Below, in pieces: positions 1 to 9,097 of a stretch of 64,000 nucleotides of DNA (the stretch's first letter is position 1; the number at the start of each line of letters is the position of its first letter). The notes beneath the pieces are model-generated. The model was not told the DNA's origin. It saw nothing but the letters and a program-made list of their open reading frames with translations, and searched no databases. The stretch is from Agromyces aureus (GTDB lineage: Bacteria > Actinomycetota > Actinomycetes > Actinomycetales > Microbacteriaceae): assembly GCF_001660485.1 (NCBI RefSeq), contig NZ_CP013979.1:4309125-4373124 (forward strand), in the 5' to 3' direction. Both the position numbers and the translations under genes were made by a program.

Positions 1-186
1 GCCGGCAGCCCCGTGGTCGGCCGCGCGGTCGGGCTCCGGCCCGCTCGACCGAGCATCCGCCTCGAGCCGGTGGCGGGCCGCGAACTCCCGGTCATTGCGG
101 CGTACGGTCACGGCGGCGCCGGCGTCACGCTCTCGTGGGGCACGGCCGAGCGGGTTCGGGCGATGCTCCGCAACGACGGGAGGTGA
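1..186 (+). CDS. D-amino-acid oxidase, C-terminal fragment (cut by window edge)
   Basis: The frame is open from the first base and ends in TGA at 184-186, giving 61 residues. It reads VGLRPARPSIRLE and then YGHGGAGVTLSWG. The second motif is the typical C-terminal FAD-contacting and substrate-pocket segment of D-amino-acid oxidases of the DAAO/glycine-oxidase fold, which oxidise D-amino acids to 2-oxoacids with release of ammonia and hydrogen peroxide. The N-terminal dinucleotide-binding domain lies to the left of the window. It converges on proX, with a palindromic terminator between them. The family call rests on these two motifs only; substrate preference cannot be read. Confidence 0.8.
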   Translation, partial: AGSPVVGRAVGLRPARPSIRLEPVAGRELPVIAAYGHGGAGVTLSWGTAERVRAMLRNDGR

Positions 187-188
187 AA

Positions 189-218
189 GGGTGACGGATG
201 CCGCGGCATCCGTCACCC
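189..218. terminator. Perfect 30-bp palindrome between convergent genes, likely bidirectional terminator
   Basis: The sequence from GGGTGACGG to CCGTCACCC is a perfect palindrome centred on CCGCGG. It lies 2 bases after the D-amino-acid oxidase stop and 17 bases from the proX stop. A hairpin with no U tract fits a bidirectional actinobacterial terminator. Its core (195-212) is the motif CGGATGCCGCGGCATCCG that recurs in this window. Confidence 0.65.
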
Positions 219-235
219 CTCCTGATTCCGCCGCG

Positions 236-1132
236 CTACTGCGTGAGCGACGCCACGTAGTCGGCGTTCGCGGCGATCCACTGCTCGACCACGGGGCCGT
301 AGTCGTCGGAGTCGTTCTCGTTGAACATCGCGTTCTCGAGCGAGTACAGCAGCTCGGAATCCATGGAGAACGCGCTGATCCAGCCCGCGAGCGTCGGGTG
401 CGTCTGCTCGAACGACGCGGCGCCGAACGAGTGGATGCCCTCTGAGCCGCCGAGCGCGCCCTCCGGGTCCTCGAGGTCCTTGAGCGGGAACGCGTCGTAG
501 GCCCAGTGCGGGCTCCACAGGGTGACGGCGATGTTCTCGCCCGCATCGGTCGCCGCGGTCAGCTCCGAGAGCATCGCGGGCGTCGAGCTCGTGAGGTACT
601 CGAGGTCGTCGAGGCCGTACGTCGGGATGACCTCCTCGGTCGTCACGCGGTTCAGGCCCGAGCCCGGCTCGATGCCCACGAGCCGGTCGTCGAACAGGTC
701 GGCGTTGGCTGCGAGCTCGTCGAGCGAGTCGATCGGGGCGTCGGCGTTCACCGCGATCGTGAGCTTCGCGTCGCCGTTCCACGCGCCGAGGTCGACGATG
801 TCCTCGCCGTACTCCTCGACGTAGTCGGCGTGCGTGGTCGGCAGCCAGGTGTCGAGGGTGAGGTCGTAGTCGTCGCTCGCGAGCCCGCTGTAGACGGGCG
901 CCGGGTCGGCGTACTCGAGCGTGACGTCGTAGCCCTGCTCGGTCAGGATCGCCTTCCAGAGCTCGCTCGCGGCGACGCCCTCGTCCCAGCCGTTGAAGAC
1001 GGCGATGGTGACGTCCTTCCGGTCGCCGTTCGCGAGGGTCTCGGCCTCGGCGCCTCCGGCCGAGCATCCGGCGAGCACGAGTGCCGAGACGGCGCTCAGG
1101 GTGAGGGCTCCGGTGAGGGTGGACTTCTTCAT
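236..1132 (-). CDS. proX: Glycine betaine/proline ABC transporter substrate-binding lipoprotein
   Basis: A 298-residue protein of the OpuAC/ProX family that captures quaternary-ammonium compatible solutes outside the membrane and passes them to ProW/ProV. The N-terminus has a lysine pair, a hydrophobic stretch and a lipobox LVLAGC with the lipidated Cys at residue 23. Tryptophans in FNGWDEG, LDTWLP and LWSPHWAYD match the aromatic cage that binds the trimethylammonium group. ATG start at 1130-1132, where the signal peptide begins. It is the last gene of proV-proW-proX and is separated from proW by a G-rich tandem repeat. Specificity for betaine rather than choline or carnitine is inferred from the family. 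Confidence 0.9.
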   Translation of the reverse strand: MKKSTLTGALTLSAVSALVLAGCSAGGAEAETLANGDRKDVTIAVFNGWDEGVAASELWKAILTEQGYDVTLEYADPAPVYSGLASDDYDLTLDTWLPTTHADYVEEYGEDIVDLGAWNGDAKLTIAVNADAPIDSLDELAANADLFDDRLVGIEPGSGLNRVTTEEVIPTYGLDDLEYLTSSTPAMLSELTAATDAGENIAVTLWSPHWAYDAFPLKDLEDPEGALGGSEGIHSFGAASFEQTHPTLAGWISAFSMDSELLYSLENAMFNENDSDDYGPVVEQWIAANADYVASLTQ

Positions 1133-1164
1133 GGTGATTCCTCTTCTCCCGCGGGCTGCGGGCC

Positions 1165-1212
1165 GCGGGGGTTCGGGGGTTCGGGGGTTCGGGTCGGTGT
1201 TCGGGGTTCGGG
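1165..1212 (+). repeat. Tandem GGTTCGGG repeat, G-quadruplex candidate
   Basis: Between the proW stop and the proX leader the plus strand repeats a GGTTCGGG-like unit about six times. Positions 1167-1193 read G5-TTC-G5-TTC-G5-TTC-G3, a canonical G-quadruplex pattern with 3-base loops. The mRNA of the minus-strand operon carries the C-rich complement. Tandem short units like this can change copy number by slippage. Confidence 0.75.
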
Positions 1213-2139
1213 TCAGGCGGTGGCGGATGCCGCGGGCACGCGTGGCTCGGTCGCATCGGCCTGTGCCGCGGCATCCGTCGACCGCGAGGTCGTGTCGCGT
1301 CCACGACGACGACCCCCGCCGCCACCGAGTGCGCCCGTGATGCGGTCGAGGATGATCGCGAGGATCACGACCGAGAGGCCCGCCTCGAACCCGAGTGCCA
1401 CGTCGATGCGGTTGAGCGAGGCGACCACGTCGCCGCCGAGACCGCCGGCGCCGACCATGCCGGCGATGACGACCATCGAGAGCGAGAGCATGATGACCTG
1501 GTTGACGCCGGCCATGATGCTCGGCATCGCGAGTGGCAGCTGGATCTGGCGCAGGATGCGGCCGCGTGAGGCGCCGAACGCGTGCCCGGCCTCGACGACC
1601 TCTGAATCGACCCCGCGGATGCCGAGCTCGGTAAGGCGCACGCCCGGCGCCATCGCGAACACGATGGTCGCGACGATGCCGGGCACGACGCCGACGCGGA
1701 ACAGGATCAGCGCGGGGATGAGGTAGACGAACGCCGGCATCGTCTGCATGAAGTCGAGCACGGGGCGCACGATCTTCGACGCGACGTCCGATCCCGCGGT
1801 CCAGATGCCGACGGGCACGGCGAGCGCGATCGCGATGGCGCTCGCGACGAGCACGAGCGCGAGGGACTCCATGGCGTGCTCCCACTGGTCGACGCCGACG
1901 ATCACGAGCAGGCCGACGGCGGTGCCGAGCGAGAGCTTCCAGCCCTTGAGCCACCACCCGAGTGCGGCGAGCGCGACGATGACGACCCAGAACGGCGGCG
2001 TCGCGAGCACGAACTCGACCGCGTCGTAGAACGCGAGGAACACCGTTCGGACGATGGAGAAGAACCATCCGAGCGTGTCGGTGAGCACGTCGATGAACCC
2101 TTCGGCGAGGTCGCCGAGCGGCAGGCGGATCTCGTTCAT
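1213..2139 (-). CDS. proW: Glycine betaine/proline ABC transporter permease
   Basis: A 308-residue integral membrane protein of the BPD_transp_1 family. It has an amphipathic N-terminus, several hydrophobic segments between roughly residues 50 and 270, and an EAA-type loop starting EAGHAFGASRGRILR that couples to the ATPase. The last ~50 residues are a charged, Ala-rich tail that is probably cytoplasmic and disordered. Its ATG overlaps the proV stop as ATGA, so translation is coupled. It forms the channel of the osmoprotectant importer. Confidence 0.92.
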   Translation of the reverse strand: MNEIRLPLGDLAEGFIDVLTDTLGWFFSIVRTVFLAFYDAVEFVLATPPFWVVIVALAALGWWLKGWKLSLGTAVGLLVIVGVDQWEHAMESLALVLVASAIAIALAVPVGIWTAGSDVASKIVRPVLDFMQTMPAFVYLIPALILFRVGVVPGIVATIVFAMAPGVRLTELGIRGVDSEVVEAGHAFGASRGRILRQIQLPLAMPSIMAGVNQVIMLSLSMVVIAGMVGAGGLGGDVVASLNRIDVALGFEAGLSVVILAIILDRITGALGGGGGRRRGRDTTSRSTDAAAQADATEPRVPAASATA

Positions 2140-3506
2140 GCCGTGGTCCCCTCGACGAGGGCGAGTTCATCGATCGGTTGCGGGGTGTCCGGCGGAGCCG
2201 ATGCCGCCGTCTCGCGCAGCGTCGCGGTCATGACCTCGGCCGAGACGGTCGCCGGCGTCTGGAGCACCTGCAGCTCGGCCGTGTCGGTCGTCACGTTGCC
2301 GAGGGCGGCGAGCAGGGTGACCCGCGGAACCGCGCCGAGCAGGCGACCCTCGTCGTCGACGACGGCGAGCGGGAGGTCCTGCTCGACCGAGCTCTCGAAG
2401 AGCTCGGAGAGGTGCACGTCGGGGCCGACGGCAGCGTAGTCGCCGGAGATCGCCCCCTCGAGCGAGCGCTCTCCGCGACGCACGAGCCGCAGCACGTCGC
2501 GATCGTGGGCGACGCCGAGCAGCTTCCGCCCGGAGGTCACGACGAAGACCATCGAGGTCTGCAGGTCGCGCATGGCACGCAGGGCGGCACGCGGGCCCGC
2601 GGCAGCCGAGGCCAGGGCCCGCGGGGCCTCCATGACGTTGCCCGCCGTGAGCACGCGTGCGCGGTCGACGTCCTGCACGAACTGCGCGACGTAGTCGTCG
2701 GCCGGGTCGGTGAGGATCTCCTCGGCCGTGCCGATCTGCACGACGCGACCGTCGCGCATCACCGCGATGCGATCGCCGAGGAACATGGCCTCGTTCAGGT
2801 CGTGCGTGATGAAGACGATGGTCTTGCCGAGCTCCTGCTGCAGCTCGACGAGCTGTTCCTGCATCTCGCGGCGGATGAGCGGGTCGAGTGCGCTGAACGC
2901 CTCGTCCATGAGCAGGATGTCGGCGTCTGCCGCGAGGGCGCGGGCGAGGCCGACGCGCTGCTGCATGCCGCCCGAGAGCTCCGACGGGAACTTGTGGCCC
3001 CACTCGCCGAGGCCGACGCGCTCGAGCACGCGCTCGGCGCGCTCGCGCCGCTCGGCGGCCGGCACGCCCTGGATCTCGAGGCCGTACGCGGTGTTGTCGA
3101 GCACCGTGAGGTGCGGCAGCAGGGCGAAGTGCTGGAACACCATGGCGACGTGCTTGCGACGGATGCCGCGGAGCCGGCGTGGCGCGACCCCGGTGAGGGT
3201 CTCCCCCATCACCGTGACCGTGCCGGCGGTCGGCTCGACGAGGCCGTTGAGCATGCGGATGAGCGTCGACTTGCCGGAGCCCGAGAGTCCCATGACGACG
3301 AAGATCTCGCCCTGCCGCACGTCGAAGTCGACATCGATGGCCGCGGCGGTGCCGAGGCCGGCGAGCTCGGCGCGGCCGGCCCCCTCGCGCAGGCGTTCGA
3401 GGGCGTCGGCCGGGCGTCGCCCGTAGAACTTCGTGAGCCCTCGCACTTCGAGGGCGTTCTGGTCGGCGATGCTGTGTCGCGCGACGGATTGCTGCTGTTC
3501 GGGCAT
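2136..3506 (-). CDS. proV: Glycine betaine/proline ABC transporter ATP-binding protein with CBS domains
   Basis: A 456-residue ATPase. Walker A is GLSGSGKST, the signature LSGGMQQR and Walker B ILLMDEAFSALD, followed by the H-loop ITHD. The C-terminal third holds a tandem CBS pair (around VTSGRKLLGVAHDRDVL and VVDDEGRLLGAVPR), which in OpuA-type transporters senses ionic strength or cyclic di-AMP. The start at 3506 (MPEQQQSV) was chosen because GGAG lies 9 bases upstream; the frame runs 22 codons further with no Shine-Dalgarno site. First gene of the proVWX operon, which probably responds to osmotic stress. Confidence 0.93.
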   Translation of the reverse strand: MPEQQQSVARHSIADQNALEVRGLTKFYGRRPADALERLREGAGRAELAGLGTAAAIDVDFDVRQGEIFVVMGLSGSGKSTLIRMLNGLVEPTAGTVTVMGETLTGVAPRRLRGIRRKHVAMVFQHFALLPHLTVLDNTAYGLEIQGVPAAERRERAERVLERVGLGEWGHKFPSELSGGMQQRVGLARALAADADILLMDEAFSALDPLIRREMQEQLVELQQELGKTIVFITHDLNEAMFLGDRIAVMRDGRVVQIGTAEEILTDPADDYVAQFVQDVDRARVLTAGNVMEAPRALASAAAGPRAALRAMRDLQTSMVFVVTSGRKLLGVAHDRDVLRLVRRGERSLEGAISGDYAAVGPDVHLSELFESSVEQDLPLAVVDDEGRLLGAVPRVTLLAALGNVTTDTAELQVLQTPATVSAEVMTATLRETAASAPPDTPQPIDELALVEGTTA

Positions 3507-3847
3507 CGAAATGTGCTCCAATGGCACGTGCGGATTCCGCAGCCGGGTGCAGGGCGGCAGGCGGGCGCGCACGCGTCACGGCCGGGTTCAGGCGATCCGG
3601 GATCCGGGACTCAAGCGCCGACGTCTCGTCGTGCGAATCCCGGCTCCAGCGCGCACTGCCATCGGGGCGGTGCACCACGCTCAAAACCGTACGACCCCCG
3701 CCGTGGAGACCGCCGGGGCAGGTCTCACGCGAAGGGCGCGGACTGGGTGGGTCGGCCCATCAGGGCCGTCGTCCACCGTATGTCCCCCTGAAGAGGGTCA
3801 CCAAATCGCGAACCGTGAAAACGATGCTGACCTGCGGATTCTCCCCA
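3507..3847. other. Intergenic region upstream of proV
   Basis: 341 bases with no convincing gene. It lies between the stop of the YrhK-like gene and the proV start, both on the minus strand. It contains an inverted repeat GAGACC (3706-3711)/GGTCTC (3721-3726), possibly a terminator or operator, and a duplicated GATCCGG near 3594-3607. The proV promoter should be here but no clear -10/-35 pair was identified. Confidence 0.5.
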
Positions 3848-4489
3848 TCACTCCTTCGGGATCGTCCGCCGTGAGAGCAGCGCGGCCGTGAAGAAGCAGA
3901 GGGCGCCGATCGCCGTGCCGAGGTTCGCCCAGATCTCGCTGACGAGGTCGCCGGAGTCGGGCAGCACGTACGCGCCGACCGCCGAGACGGCGAACGCGAC
4001 CGAGCCCAGCGCATTCAGTCCGGTGCCGTGCCAGGTGCGCGCGTCCGGGTCCCACAGGCGCCCGCGGTCCTTGGTCGCGATGATGGCGAGCGCGCTCGAG
4101 ATCAGGAAGGCGAGCGAACCCCAGGCATCCGGGCGCCATCCGGCGCCGACGGCGTCGGGCCTCGAGACGGCCGCGGCGAGCGCGGCCCCGGTCGAGATGT
4201 TGAAGAGCAGGGTTCCGGCGAACTGCACGGCAGCAGCCCACCAGTCGGCGCGATCGGCGGGGTTCATCTTCGCGTGGGGGGCCACCCGTCCACTGAGGCT
4301 CAGCTGGATGAACGCGGCCAGCGTGAAGAGCACCGACCCGACCACGAACGTCGCGTTCGTGCCGACGGGCCCGAGTCGATCCGCGTACCACGGCAGGGCG
4401 CCCACGAAGAAGCACGCCGAGCCGGCCGCGAAGCCCCAGGCTTCGCGGCGCAGTCGGCGCACCGCGGTGACGGCCGTCCTCGGGGTCAT
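3848..4489 (-). CDS. YrhK-like domain integral membrane protein
   Basis: A 213-residue, strongly hydrophobic protein with five to six probable transmembrane helices, starting MTPRTAVTAVRR. Repeated segments of the type FVVGSVLFTLAAFIQL and FLISSALAIIATKDR resemble the YrhK domain, a family of small membrane proteins with no established biochemical role. It starts 18 bases after gadB and is on the same strand, so it is probably cotranscribed with glutamate decarboxylase. That context allows, but does not prove, a role in acid or GABA physiology. There is no obvious amino-acid antiporter (GadC) signature. Confidence 0.6.
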   Translation of the reverse strand: MTPRTAVTAVRRLRREAWGFAAGSACFFVGALPWYADRLGPVGTNATFVVGSVLFTLAAFIQLSLSGRVAPHAKMNPADRADWWAAAVQFAGTLLFNISTGAALAAAVSRPDAVGAGWRPDAWGSLAFLISSALAIIATKDRGRLWDPDARTWHGTGLNALGSVAFAVSAVGAYVLPDSGDLVSEIWANLGTAIGALCFFTAALLSRRTIPKE

Positions 4490-4507
4490 GGGTGAGTCGA
4501 CGGCGGG

Positions 4508-5875
4508 TCAGTGGTGGAAGGTCGTCTTGATGCCGGGGTGCGGCATCGGCGACGCGAGCGAGTCGAGGAAGGCCGTCTCGATGCGGATGTCGCGCAGGAG
4601 GTCCTCGGCCAGGTCGTGACTGAGCCCGTTACGGCTGACGATGCGCATCACCGTCTGGTCGGACTGGTCGCCCGAGAGCGGATAGGCCGGCACGAGCCAT
4701 CCGCGGATCCGGAGGCGTTCGGAGAGGTGGTACAGGGTCCATTTGTCGGTGTGCCCCGGCTTCAGGCGCCACGCGAAGACGGGGATGTCGCTGCCGTCGG
4801 TCAGCAACTCGTAGGCGTCCATGCGGCCGATGGCGCCCGAGAGGTAGCGCGCGACATCCTGCGTCGTCTGCTGGATCTCTCGATAGCCGTTCCGGCCGAG
4901 CCGGAGGAAGCGGTAGTACTGCAGCAGCACCTGCGCGCCCGGGCGCGAGAAGTTCAGCGCGAACGTCGGCATCTCCCCGCCCAGGTAGCTCACCCGGAAC
5001 ACGAGGTCGTCGGGCAGCGCCGCGACGTTGCGCCAGACGACCCAGCCGACGCCCGGGTAGACGAGCCCGTACTTGTGCCCCGACGTGTTGATCGACTGCA
5101 CGCGCTCGACGCGGAAGTCCCACTCGAGTTCGGGTTGCAGGAACGGCGCGACCATGGCCCCCGACGCGCCGTCGACGTGCATCGGGATGTCGAGGCCGGT
5201 CTTCGCCTGGATCGCGTCGAGCTTCGCGGCGATCGCGGTGACCGGCTCGTAGGCGCCCGTGTACGTGACGCCCATGAGCGCGACCACGCCGATCGTGTTC
5301 TCGTCGACGACGTCCTCGAGCCCCGTGCCGTCCATGAGCGGGTGCTCGTCCGACGTCGGGATGAGGCGCATCTCGACGTCGAAGTAGTTGCAGAACTTCT
5401 CCCAGCACACCTGCACGGCCGAGCTCATGATGAGGTTCGGCTTCTCGGTCGACTGCCCGGCCGCGCGCCGTGCGTGCTGCCATCGGCGCTTGAGGGCGAG
5501 GCCCCCCAGCATGCACGCCTCCGACGATCCGATGGTCGAGGTGCCGATCGCGTCGCGGTGGTCGGGCGCATGCCACAGGTCGGCCAGGATCCGCCAGCAG
5601 TACTCCTCGATCGCGGCCGTCGCGGGATACTCGTCCTTGTCGATCATGTTCTTGTCGAACGCCTCGCTGTAGAGGCGATCGGCATGCTCGTCCATCCACG
5701 TGCCGACGAAGGTCGCGAGGTTGAGCCTGGCATTGCCGTCGAGCATCATCTCGTCGCTGACGATGCGGTAGGCGGTCTCCGGCAGCATCGATCCCTCGGG
5801 GATCTCGGTGTAGCGCGCCGTGGTCGACTCGCCGATCCGGCTGAATGTGGGCAGGAGCGCGTCGTCCGGTGTCAC
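4508..5875 (-). CDS. gadB: Glutamate decarboxylase
   Basis: A 455-residue PLP enzyme of the group II decarboxylases that converts glutamate to GABA and CO2 while consuming a proton. The PLP lysine is in NTSGHKYG; HVDGASG contains the Asp that contacts the pyridine nitrogen; SSEACMLGGLALKRR is another family hallmark. The C-terminus ends in FHH, like the pH-responsive tail of bacterial Gad proteins. The GTG start at 5873-5875 was chosen because AAGGAG sits 5 bases upstream; the frame extends 31 codons further without support. The next gene downstream encodes a YrhK-like membrane protein, not the usual GadC antiporter. Confidence 0.93.
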   Translation of the reverse strand: MTPDDALLPTFSRIGESTTARYTEIPEGSMLPETAYRIVSDEMMLDGNARLNLATFVGTWMDEHADRLYSEAFDKNMIDKDEYPATAAIEEYCWRILADLWHAPDHRDAIGTSTIGSSEACMLGGLALKRRWQHARRAAGQSTEKPNLIMSSAVQVCWEKFCNYFDVEMRLIPTSDEHPLMDGTGLEDVVDENTIGVVALMGVTYTGAYEPVTAIAAKLDAIQAKTGLDIPMHVDGASGAMVAPFLQPELEWDFRVERVQSINTSGHKYGLVYPGVGWVVWRNVAALPDDLVFRVSYLGGEMPTFALNFSRPGAQVLLQYYRFLRLGRNGYREIQQTTQDVARYLSGAIGRMDAYELLTDGSDIPVFAWRLKPGHTDKWTLYHLSERLRIRGWLVPAYPLSGDQSDQTVMRIVSRNGLSHDLAEDLLRDIRIETAFLDSLASPMPHPGIKTTFHH

Positions 5876-6076
5876 TGTCTCTCCTTCGAGCGATCGGTCG
5901 GCTCCGACCCTGAAAGCGCACACGGGAGCCGACGACCGAGCGGGCACCTGCTCCCCCGGGCCGGTCACCGTCTTCCCGGCAGACGATACGCCTCCCGCAT
6001 CGAGCGCGACACCCCTCGATCAGGTCACCGGGCGAGCGGATGCCGCGGGCAGGCGGTCCGCGTCGGCGTAACCCCC

Positions 6077-6481
6077 TCAGCGAGTGTCGTTCGCCAGCAG
6101 CACCGTGCAGTCGGCGCAGAGGCCGAACACGTCGACGACGTGGGCCGCACGGGTGAACCCGTGTTCGCCCGCGACGCGGTGCGCCCAGGCCTCGACCTCG
6201 TCGGCCTCGATCTCGACGGTGCGGCCGCAGTTGCGACAGATGAGGTGGTGGTGATGGCCGGTGGTGCTGCAGGCCCGGTAGAGCGCCTCGCCGTCGGGGG
6301 ACTGCAGCGAGTCGGCCTCGCCCGAGGTCGCGAGATCGCCGAGCGCGCGGTAGACGGTCGCGAGGCCGATCGGCGATCCGGTCGCGTGCAGCGACGAGTG
6401 CAGCGCCTGCGCGCTGATGAAGCCGTCGGTGCCGTCGAGGGCCTCTCGAACGGCTTCGCGTTGCCAGGTGTTGCGCTTCAT
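6077..6481 (-). CDS. zur: Zinc uptake regulator, Fur family
   Basis: A 134-residue Fur-family repressor. It has an N-terminal winged helix (ATVYRALGDLATSGE), the metal-binding segment HHHHLICRNCG and a second CxxC in GLCADC, i.e. the structural zinc site. The pattern closely resembles streptomycete Zur: GHHHHLICRNCG, then EVEAWAHRVAGEHGF. Its ATG overlaps the stop of the preceding permease (ATGA). As the last gene of the importer operon it would give negative feedback through the Zur box ahead of znuA. Zinc rather than manganese or iron is inferred from sequence similarity and the His-rich ZnuA. Confidence 0.88.
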   Translation of the reverse strand: MKRNTWQREAVREALDGTDGFISAQALHSSLHATGSPIGLATVYRALGDLATSGEADSLQSPDGEALYRACSTTGHHHHLICRNCGRTVEIEADEVEAWAHRVAGEHGFTRAAHVVDVFGLCADCTVLLANDTR

Positions 6482-7320
6482 GCGGTGCGTGCGTCCTCTG
6501 CCGTCTCCACGGGAATCGCGGATGCCCTCCACGGTAGCGCGCGCAGCTTGGAACCGGCGAGCGCGATGAGCAGGAACGCGGTCGCCGTGAGCACGATCGC
6601 CGGGCCCGCGGCGATCGCGAACGCACGCGAGGCGAGCACGCCGAGCACTCCGGATGCCGCGCCGATCACGGGTGCGACCACGAGCATGCCGCGGTACGTC
6701 GTCGTGACGACCCGCGCCGCGGCGGCCGGCGCGGCGATCAACGCGATCGCGAGGATCGCACCGACGGCGGGCAGCGCGCTCACGACCGTCGCGGCGGTGA
6801 GCGCGAGCACGAGCAGCTCGACGGGCCATTCGCGGTACCCGGCGGCCCGGAATCCGGACTGGTCGAAGGTCGAGAACACGATGCGGCGACCGAAGACCAC
6901 GACGAGCACGAGTGCGGCGACCGCGACGCTCGCGGCGAGCACGATGTCGCCGTCGCTCACCGTGAGGATCGAGCCGACGAGCAGCGACTCGGGCTGCACG
7001 GGCAGGCTCGGCACGACGGCCGCGAGGATCGCCCCCGCCGCGAAGCCGCCGGTGAGCACGATGCCCGCCGCGACCTGCGCACCCTGGTTGCGCACCCGCG
7101 CGATGCCCGTCATCACGAGCACCAGCACGACGGATGCCGCGGCGGCCCCGAGCGGAACGCTCACGCCGAGTGCGGCCGCCGCCACAGCCCCTGGGTAGGT
7201 GCCGTGCGTGAGCGCCTGGGCGAAGAAGGTACGCCTGCGCAGCACCACGAGGCATCCGACGAACCCGCCGAGGGCGCCGATGACGATGGAGGCGAGCATG
7301 GCCCGCTCGAAGTAGCTCAT
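6478..7320 (-). CDS. Zinc/manganese ABC transporter permease (second subunit)
   Basis: A 280-residue membrane protein of the ABC-3 family with about eight hydrophobic segments. It begins [19 protein letters not shown] and has the family segments [13 protein letters not shown] and [18 protein letters not shown]. It overlaps the other permease gene upstream by 4 bases and zur downstream by 4 bases. Two non-identical ABC-3 permeases in one operon suggest a heterodimeric channel, as in TroCD/MntCD-type systems, whereas many zinc importers have a single ZnuB. Confidence 0.88.
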   Translation of the reverse strand: MSYFERAMLASIVIGALGGFVGCLVVLRRRTFFAQALTHGTYPGAVAAAALGVSVPLGAAAASVVLVLVMTGIARVRNQGAQVAAGIVLTGGFAAGAILAAVVPSLPVQPESLLVGSILTVSDGDIVLAASVAVAALVLVVVFGRRIVFSTFDQSGFRAAGYREWPVELLVLALTAATVVSALPAVGAILAIALIAAPAAAARVVTTTYRGMLVVAPVIGAASGVLGVLASRAFAIAAGPAIVLTATAFLLIALAGSKLRALPWRASAIPVETAEDARTA

Positions 7321-8267
7321 GCGGCCCGCTCCCCCATCGCCCGGTCGACGGATGCCGCGCTCGATGCGGACGAGTCGGGCGAGCCGGCGCCGGCACCCGC
7401 GCGCGCACCCGCGCGCCGCTTGCCGGCGTCGCGCGCCAGCCGAACGAGGAGCACGACCGCGTAGGCGAGCACGAAGACCGCGACGACCGTGCTGCCGGCG
7501 GGCAGGTCGACGCCCGCGCCGACGCTCGCGGCGAAGCCGGTCGCGAGGCCGAGCCACGAGGCGAGGGCCGCGAACACCCCGGCGATGGGGAACAGCAGCC
7601 ACAGCCGGCCGATGATCAGGCGCGCGGCCGCGCCGGGCACGACGAGCAGCGCGAGCACGAGCAGCGACCCGACCGTGCTGGCGCCGGCCACCACGACGAG
7701 CGCGACGGCCACGTTGAGCGCGAGGTCGAGGCCGAACGCCGAGTCGCCCGCCGCGCGGCTGCCGGCCGGGTCGAACGCCCGGAACACCTGCTGCTTGGCC
7801 GTGAGCGCGACGAGCAGCAGCGCGACCGCCGAGACGACGACGAGCGGCACCACGTCCGCCGGCGGGATCGTGAGCACGCGGCCGAAGAGGAGTTCTTCGA
7901 GGGCGCCGGCGTAGTCGTCGCTCTTGGAGACCACGATCACACCGATGCTGAACGCGGCGGTCAGCACGACCGCGATGCCCGCGTCGTTCGCGACCCCCGA
8001 CCGCATGAGCCAGGTGAGCAGCACCGCGCCGATGAGGGCGGCGATCGCCGCACCGGGGAGCACTCCGGCTGCGCCGCCGACTGCGAGCCCGACCGCGAGG
8101 CCGGGGAACACGGCGTGCGTGAGCCCGTCGCTGATGAACTCGAGACCGCGGAGGTTGACGAGCACGCCGACGACGCCGGCGATGACCGACAGGACGAGCA
8201 TCACCAGCAGCGCGCGACCCATGAACGGCAGTGCGAACGCACTGAACAGCGCCTCGACCGCACTCAT
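7317..8267 (-). CDS. znuB: Zinc/manganese ABC transporter permease (first subunit)
   Basis: A 316-residue ABC-3 family permease. It starts [16 protein letters not shown], and the motif [19 protein letters not shown] matches the conserved cytoplasmic loop. Several transmembrane helices follow, and a charged Ala/Gly-rich tail begins near residue 275 ([15 protein letters not shown]). It lies 49 bases after the ATPase gene, and its stop overlaps the start of the second permease. It is most like ZnuB of high-affinity zinc importers; the paralogue downstream would be its partner. Confidence 0.88.
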   Translation of the reverse strand: MSAVEALFSAFALPFMGRALLVMLVLSVIAGVVGVLVNLRGLEFISDGLTHAVFPGLAVGLAVGGAAGVLPGAAIAALIGAVLLTWLMRSGVANDAGIAVVLTAAFSIGVIVVSKSDDYAGALEELLFGRVLTIPPADVVPLVVVSAVALLLVALTAKQQVFRAFDPAGSRAAGDSAFGLDLALNVAVALVVVAGASTVGSLLVLALLVVPGAAARLIIGRLWLLFPIAGVFAALASWLGLATGFAASVGAGVDLPAGSTVVAVFVLAYAVVLLVRLARDAGKRRAGARAGAGAGSPDSSASSAASVDRAMGERAA

Positions 8268-8316
8268 GCGCGGCCACTCCCCCGCGCGGCCGACCGCGTG
8301 TATTCCGGATGCGGCA

Positions 8317-9093
8317 TCAATGCCCCTCGTGACCCGGCACGACGAGCGTGTGCTCGTCGATCTCGACCTCGACGCCCTCGAAGCACCGCTGCACGTTCGC
8401 GAGGTTGAGGGCGTCGGAGACCGGACCGAACGCCGTCTGACGCCGGTTCACGAGCAGCACGAGGTCGCAGACCTCGCGCGCGAGCTCGAGGTCGTGGGTC
8501 GACACGAGCACCGCGACGCCGTCGGCCTTCAAGCGACGAAGCGTCGCCACGAGCGCGTCGCGGTTGGGCTGGTCGAGCCCGTTGAACGGCTCGTCGAGCA
8601 GCAGCAGGCGCGGATCCGCGGCCAGGGCCCTGGCAAGCAGGCCGCGCTGACGCTGGCCGCCGGAGAGCGACCCGAAGCGCTTGCCCGCGAACGCCGAGAG
8701 CCCGACGGTCTCGAGCGCGTGCCGCACGGCCTCTCGATCGGCGCGGCCCGGCCAGCGGAGCAGGCCCAGTCGGCGGTAGCGCCCCTGCATCACCACCTGC
8801 TCGAGGCTGATCGGGAAGTCGACGTCGAACTCGATGGTCTGCGGGAGGAAGCCGACCATGCCGCGATCGGCATGCGATGCCTCGGCGCCGCCGTCTCCGA
8901 GTGTCATGCGCCCGCGGGTGAGCGGCACCAGACCCAGCACACCGCGGAGCAGGGTCGACTTGCCGGCGCCGTTGGGGCCGATGACGGCGACGGCCTCCCC
9001 CGGGGCGATGGCGAAGTCGAGTTCGCTGACGCCGTCCCCGCCGGGGTACGTGAACGCGGCCCCCTCGAAGCGCAGCACGGCGTTCGGACTCAT
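8317..9093 (-). CDS. znuC: Zinc/manganese ABC transporter ATP-binding protein
   Basis: A 258-residue ATPase. Walker A is GPNGAGKST, the signature LSGGQRQR, Walker [13 protein letters not shown] and the switch histidine STHD. FLPQ is the Q-loop. The C-terminus is His/Glu rich ([20 protein letters not shown]), which is unusual for the ATPase and could bind metal, though this is speculative. It starts 4 bases after znuA, so it belongs to the same transcript. Confidence 0.9.
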   Translation of the reverse strand: MSPNAVLRFEGAAFTYPGGDGVSELDFAIAPGEAVAVIGPNGAGKSTLLRGVLGLVPLTRGRMTLGDGGAEASHADRGMVGFLPQTIEFDVDFPISLEQVVMQGRYRRLGLLRWPGRADREAVRHALETVGLSAFAGKRFGSLSGGQRQRGLLARALAADPRLLLLDEPFNGLDQPNRDALVATLRRLKADGVAVLVSTHDLELAREVCDLVLLVNRRQTAFGPVSDALNLANVQRCFEGVEVEIDEHTLVVPGHEGH

Positions 9094-9097
9094 GGGG

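Noticed and set aside
4511..7198. A plus-strand open frame of nearly 900 codons
   Set aside because: It is antisense to gadB, zur and a zinc permease, which have clear family motifs; its translation is Arg/Gly/Val-rich without motifs. Long antisense frames are expected in GC-rich DNA.
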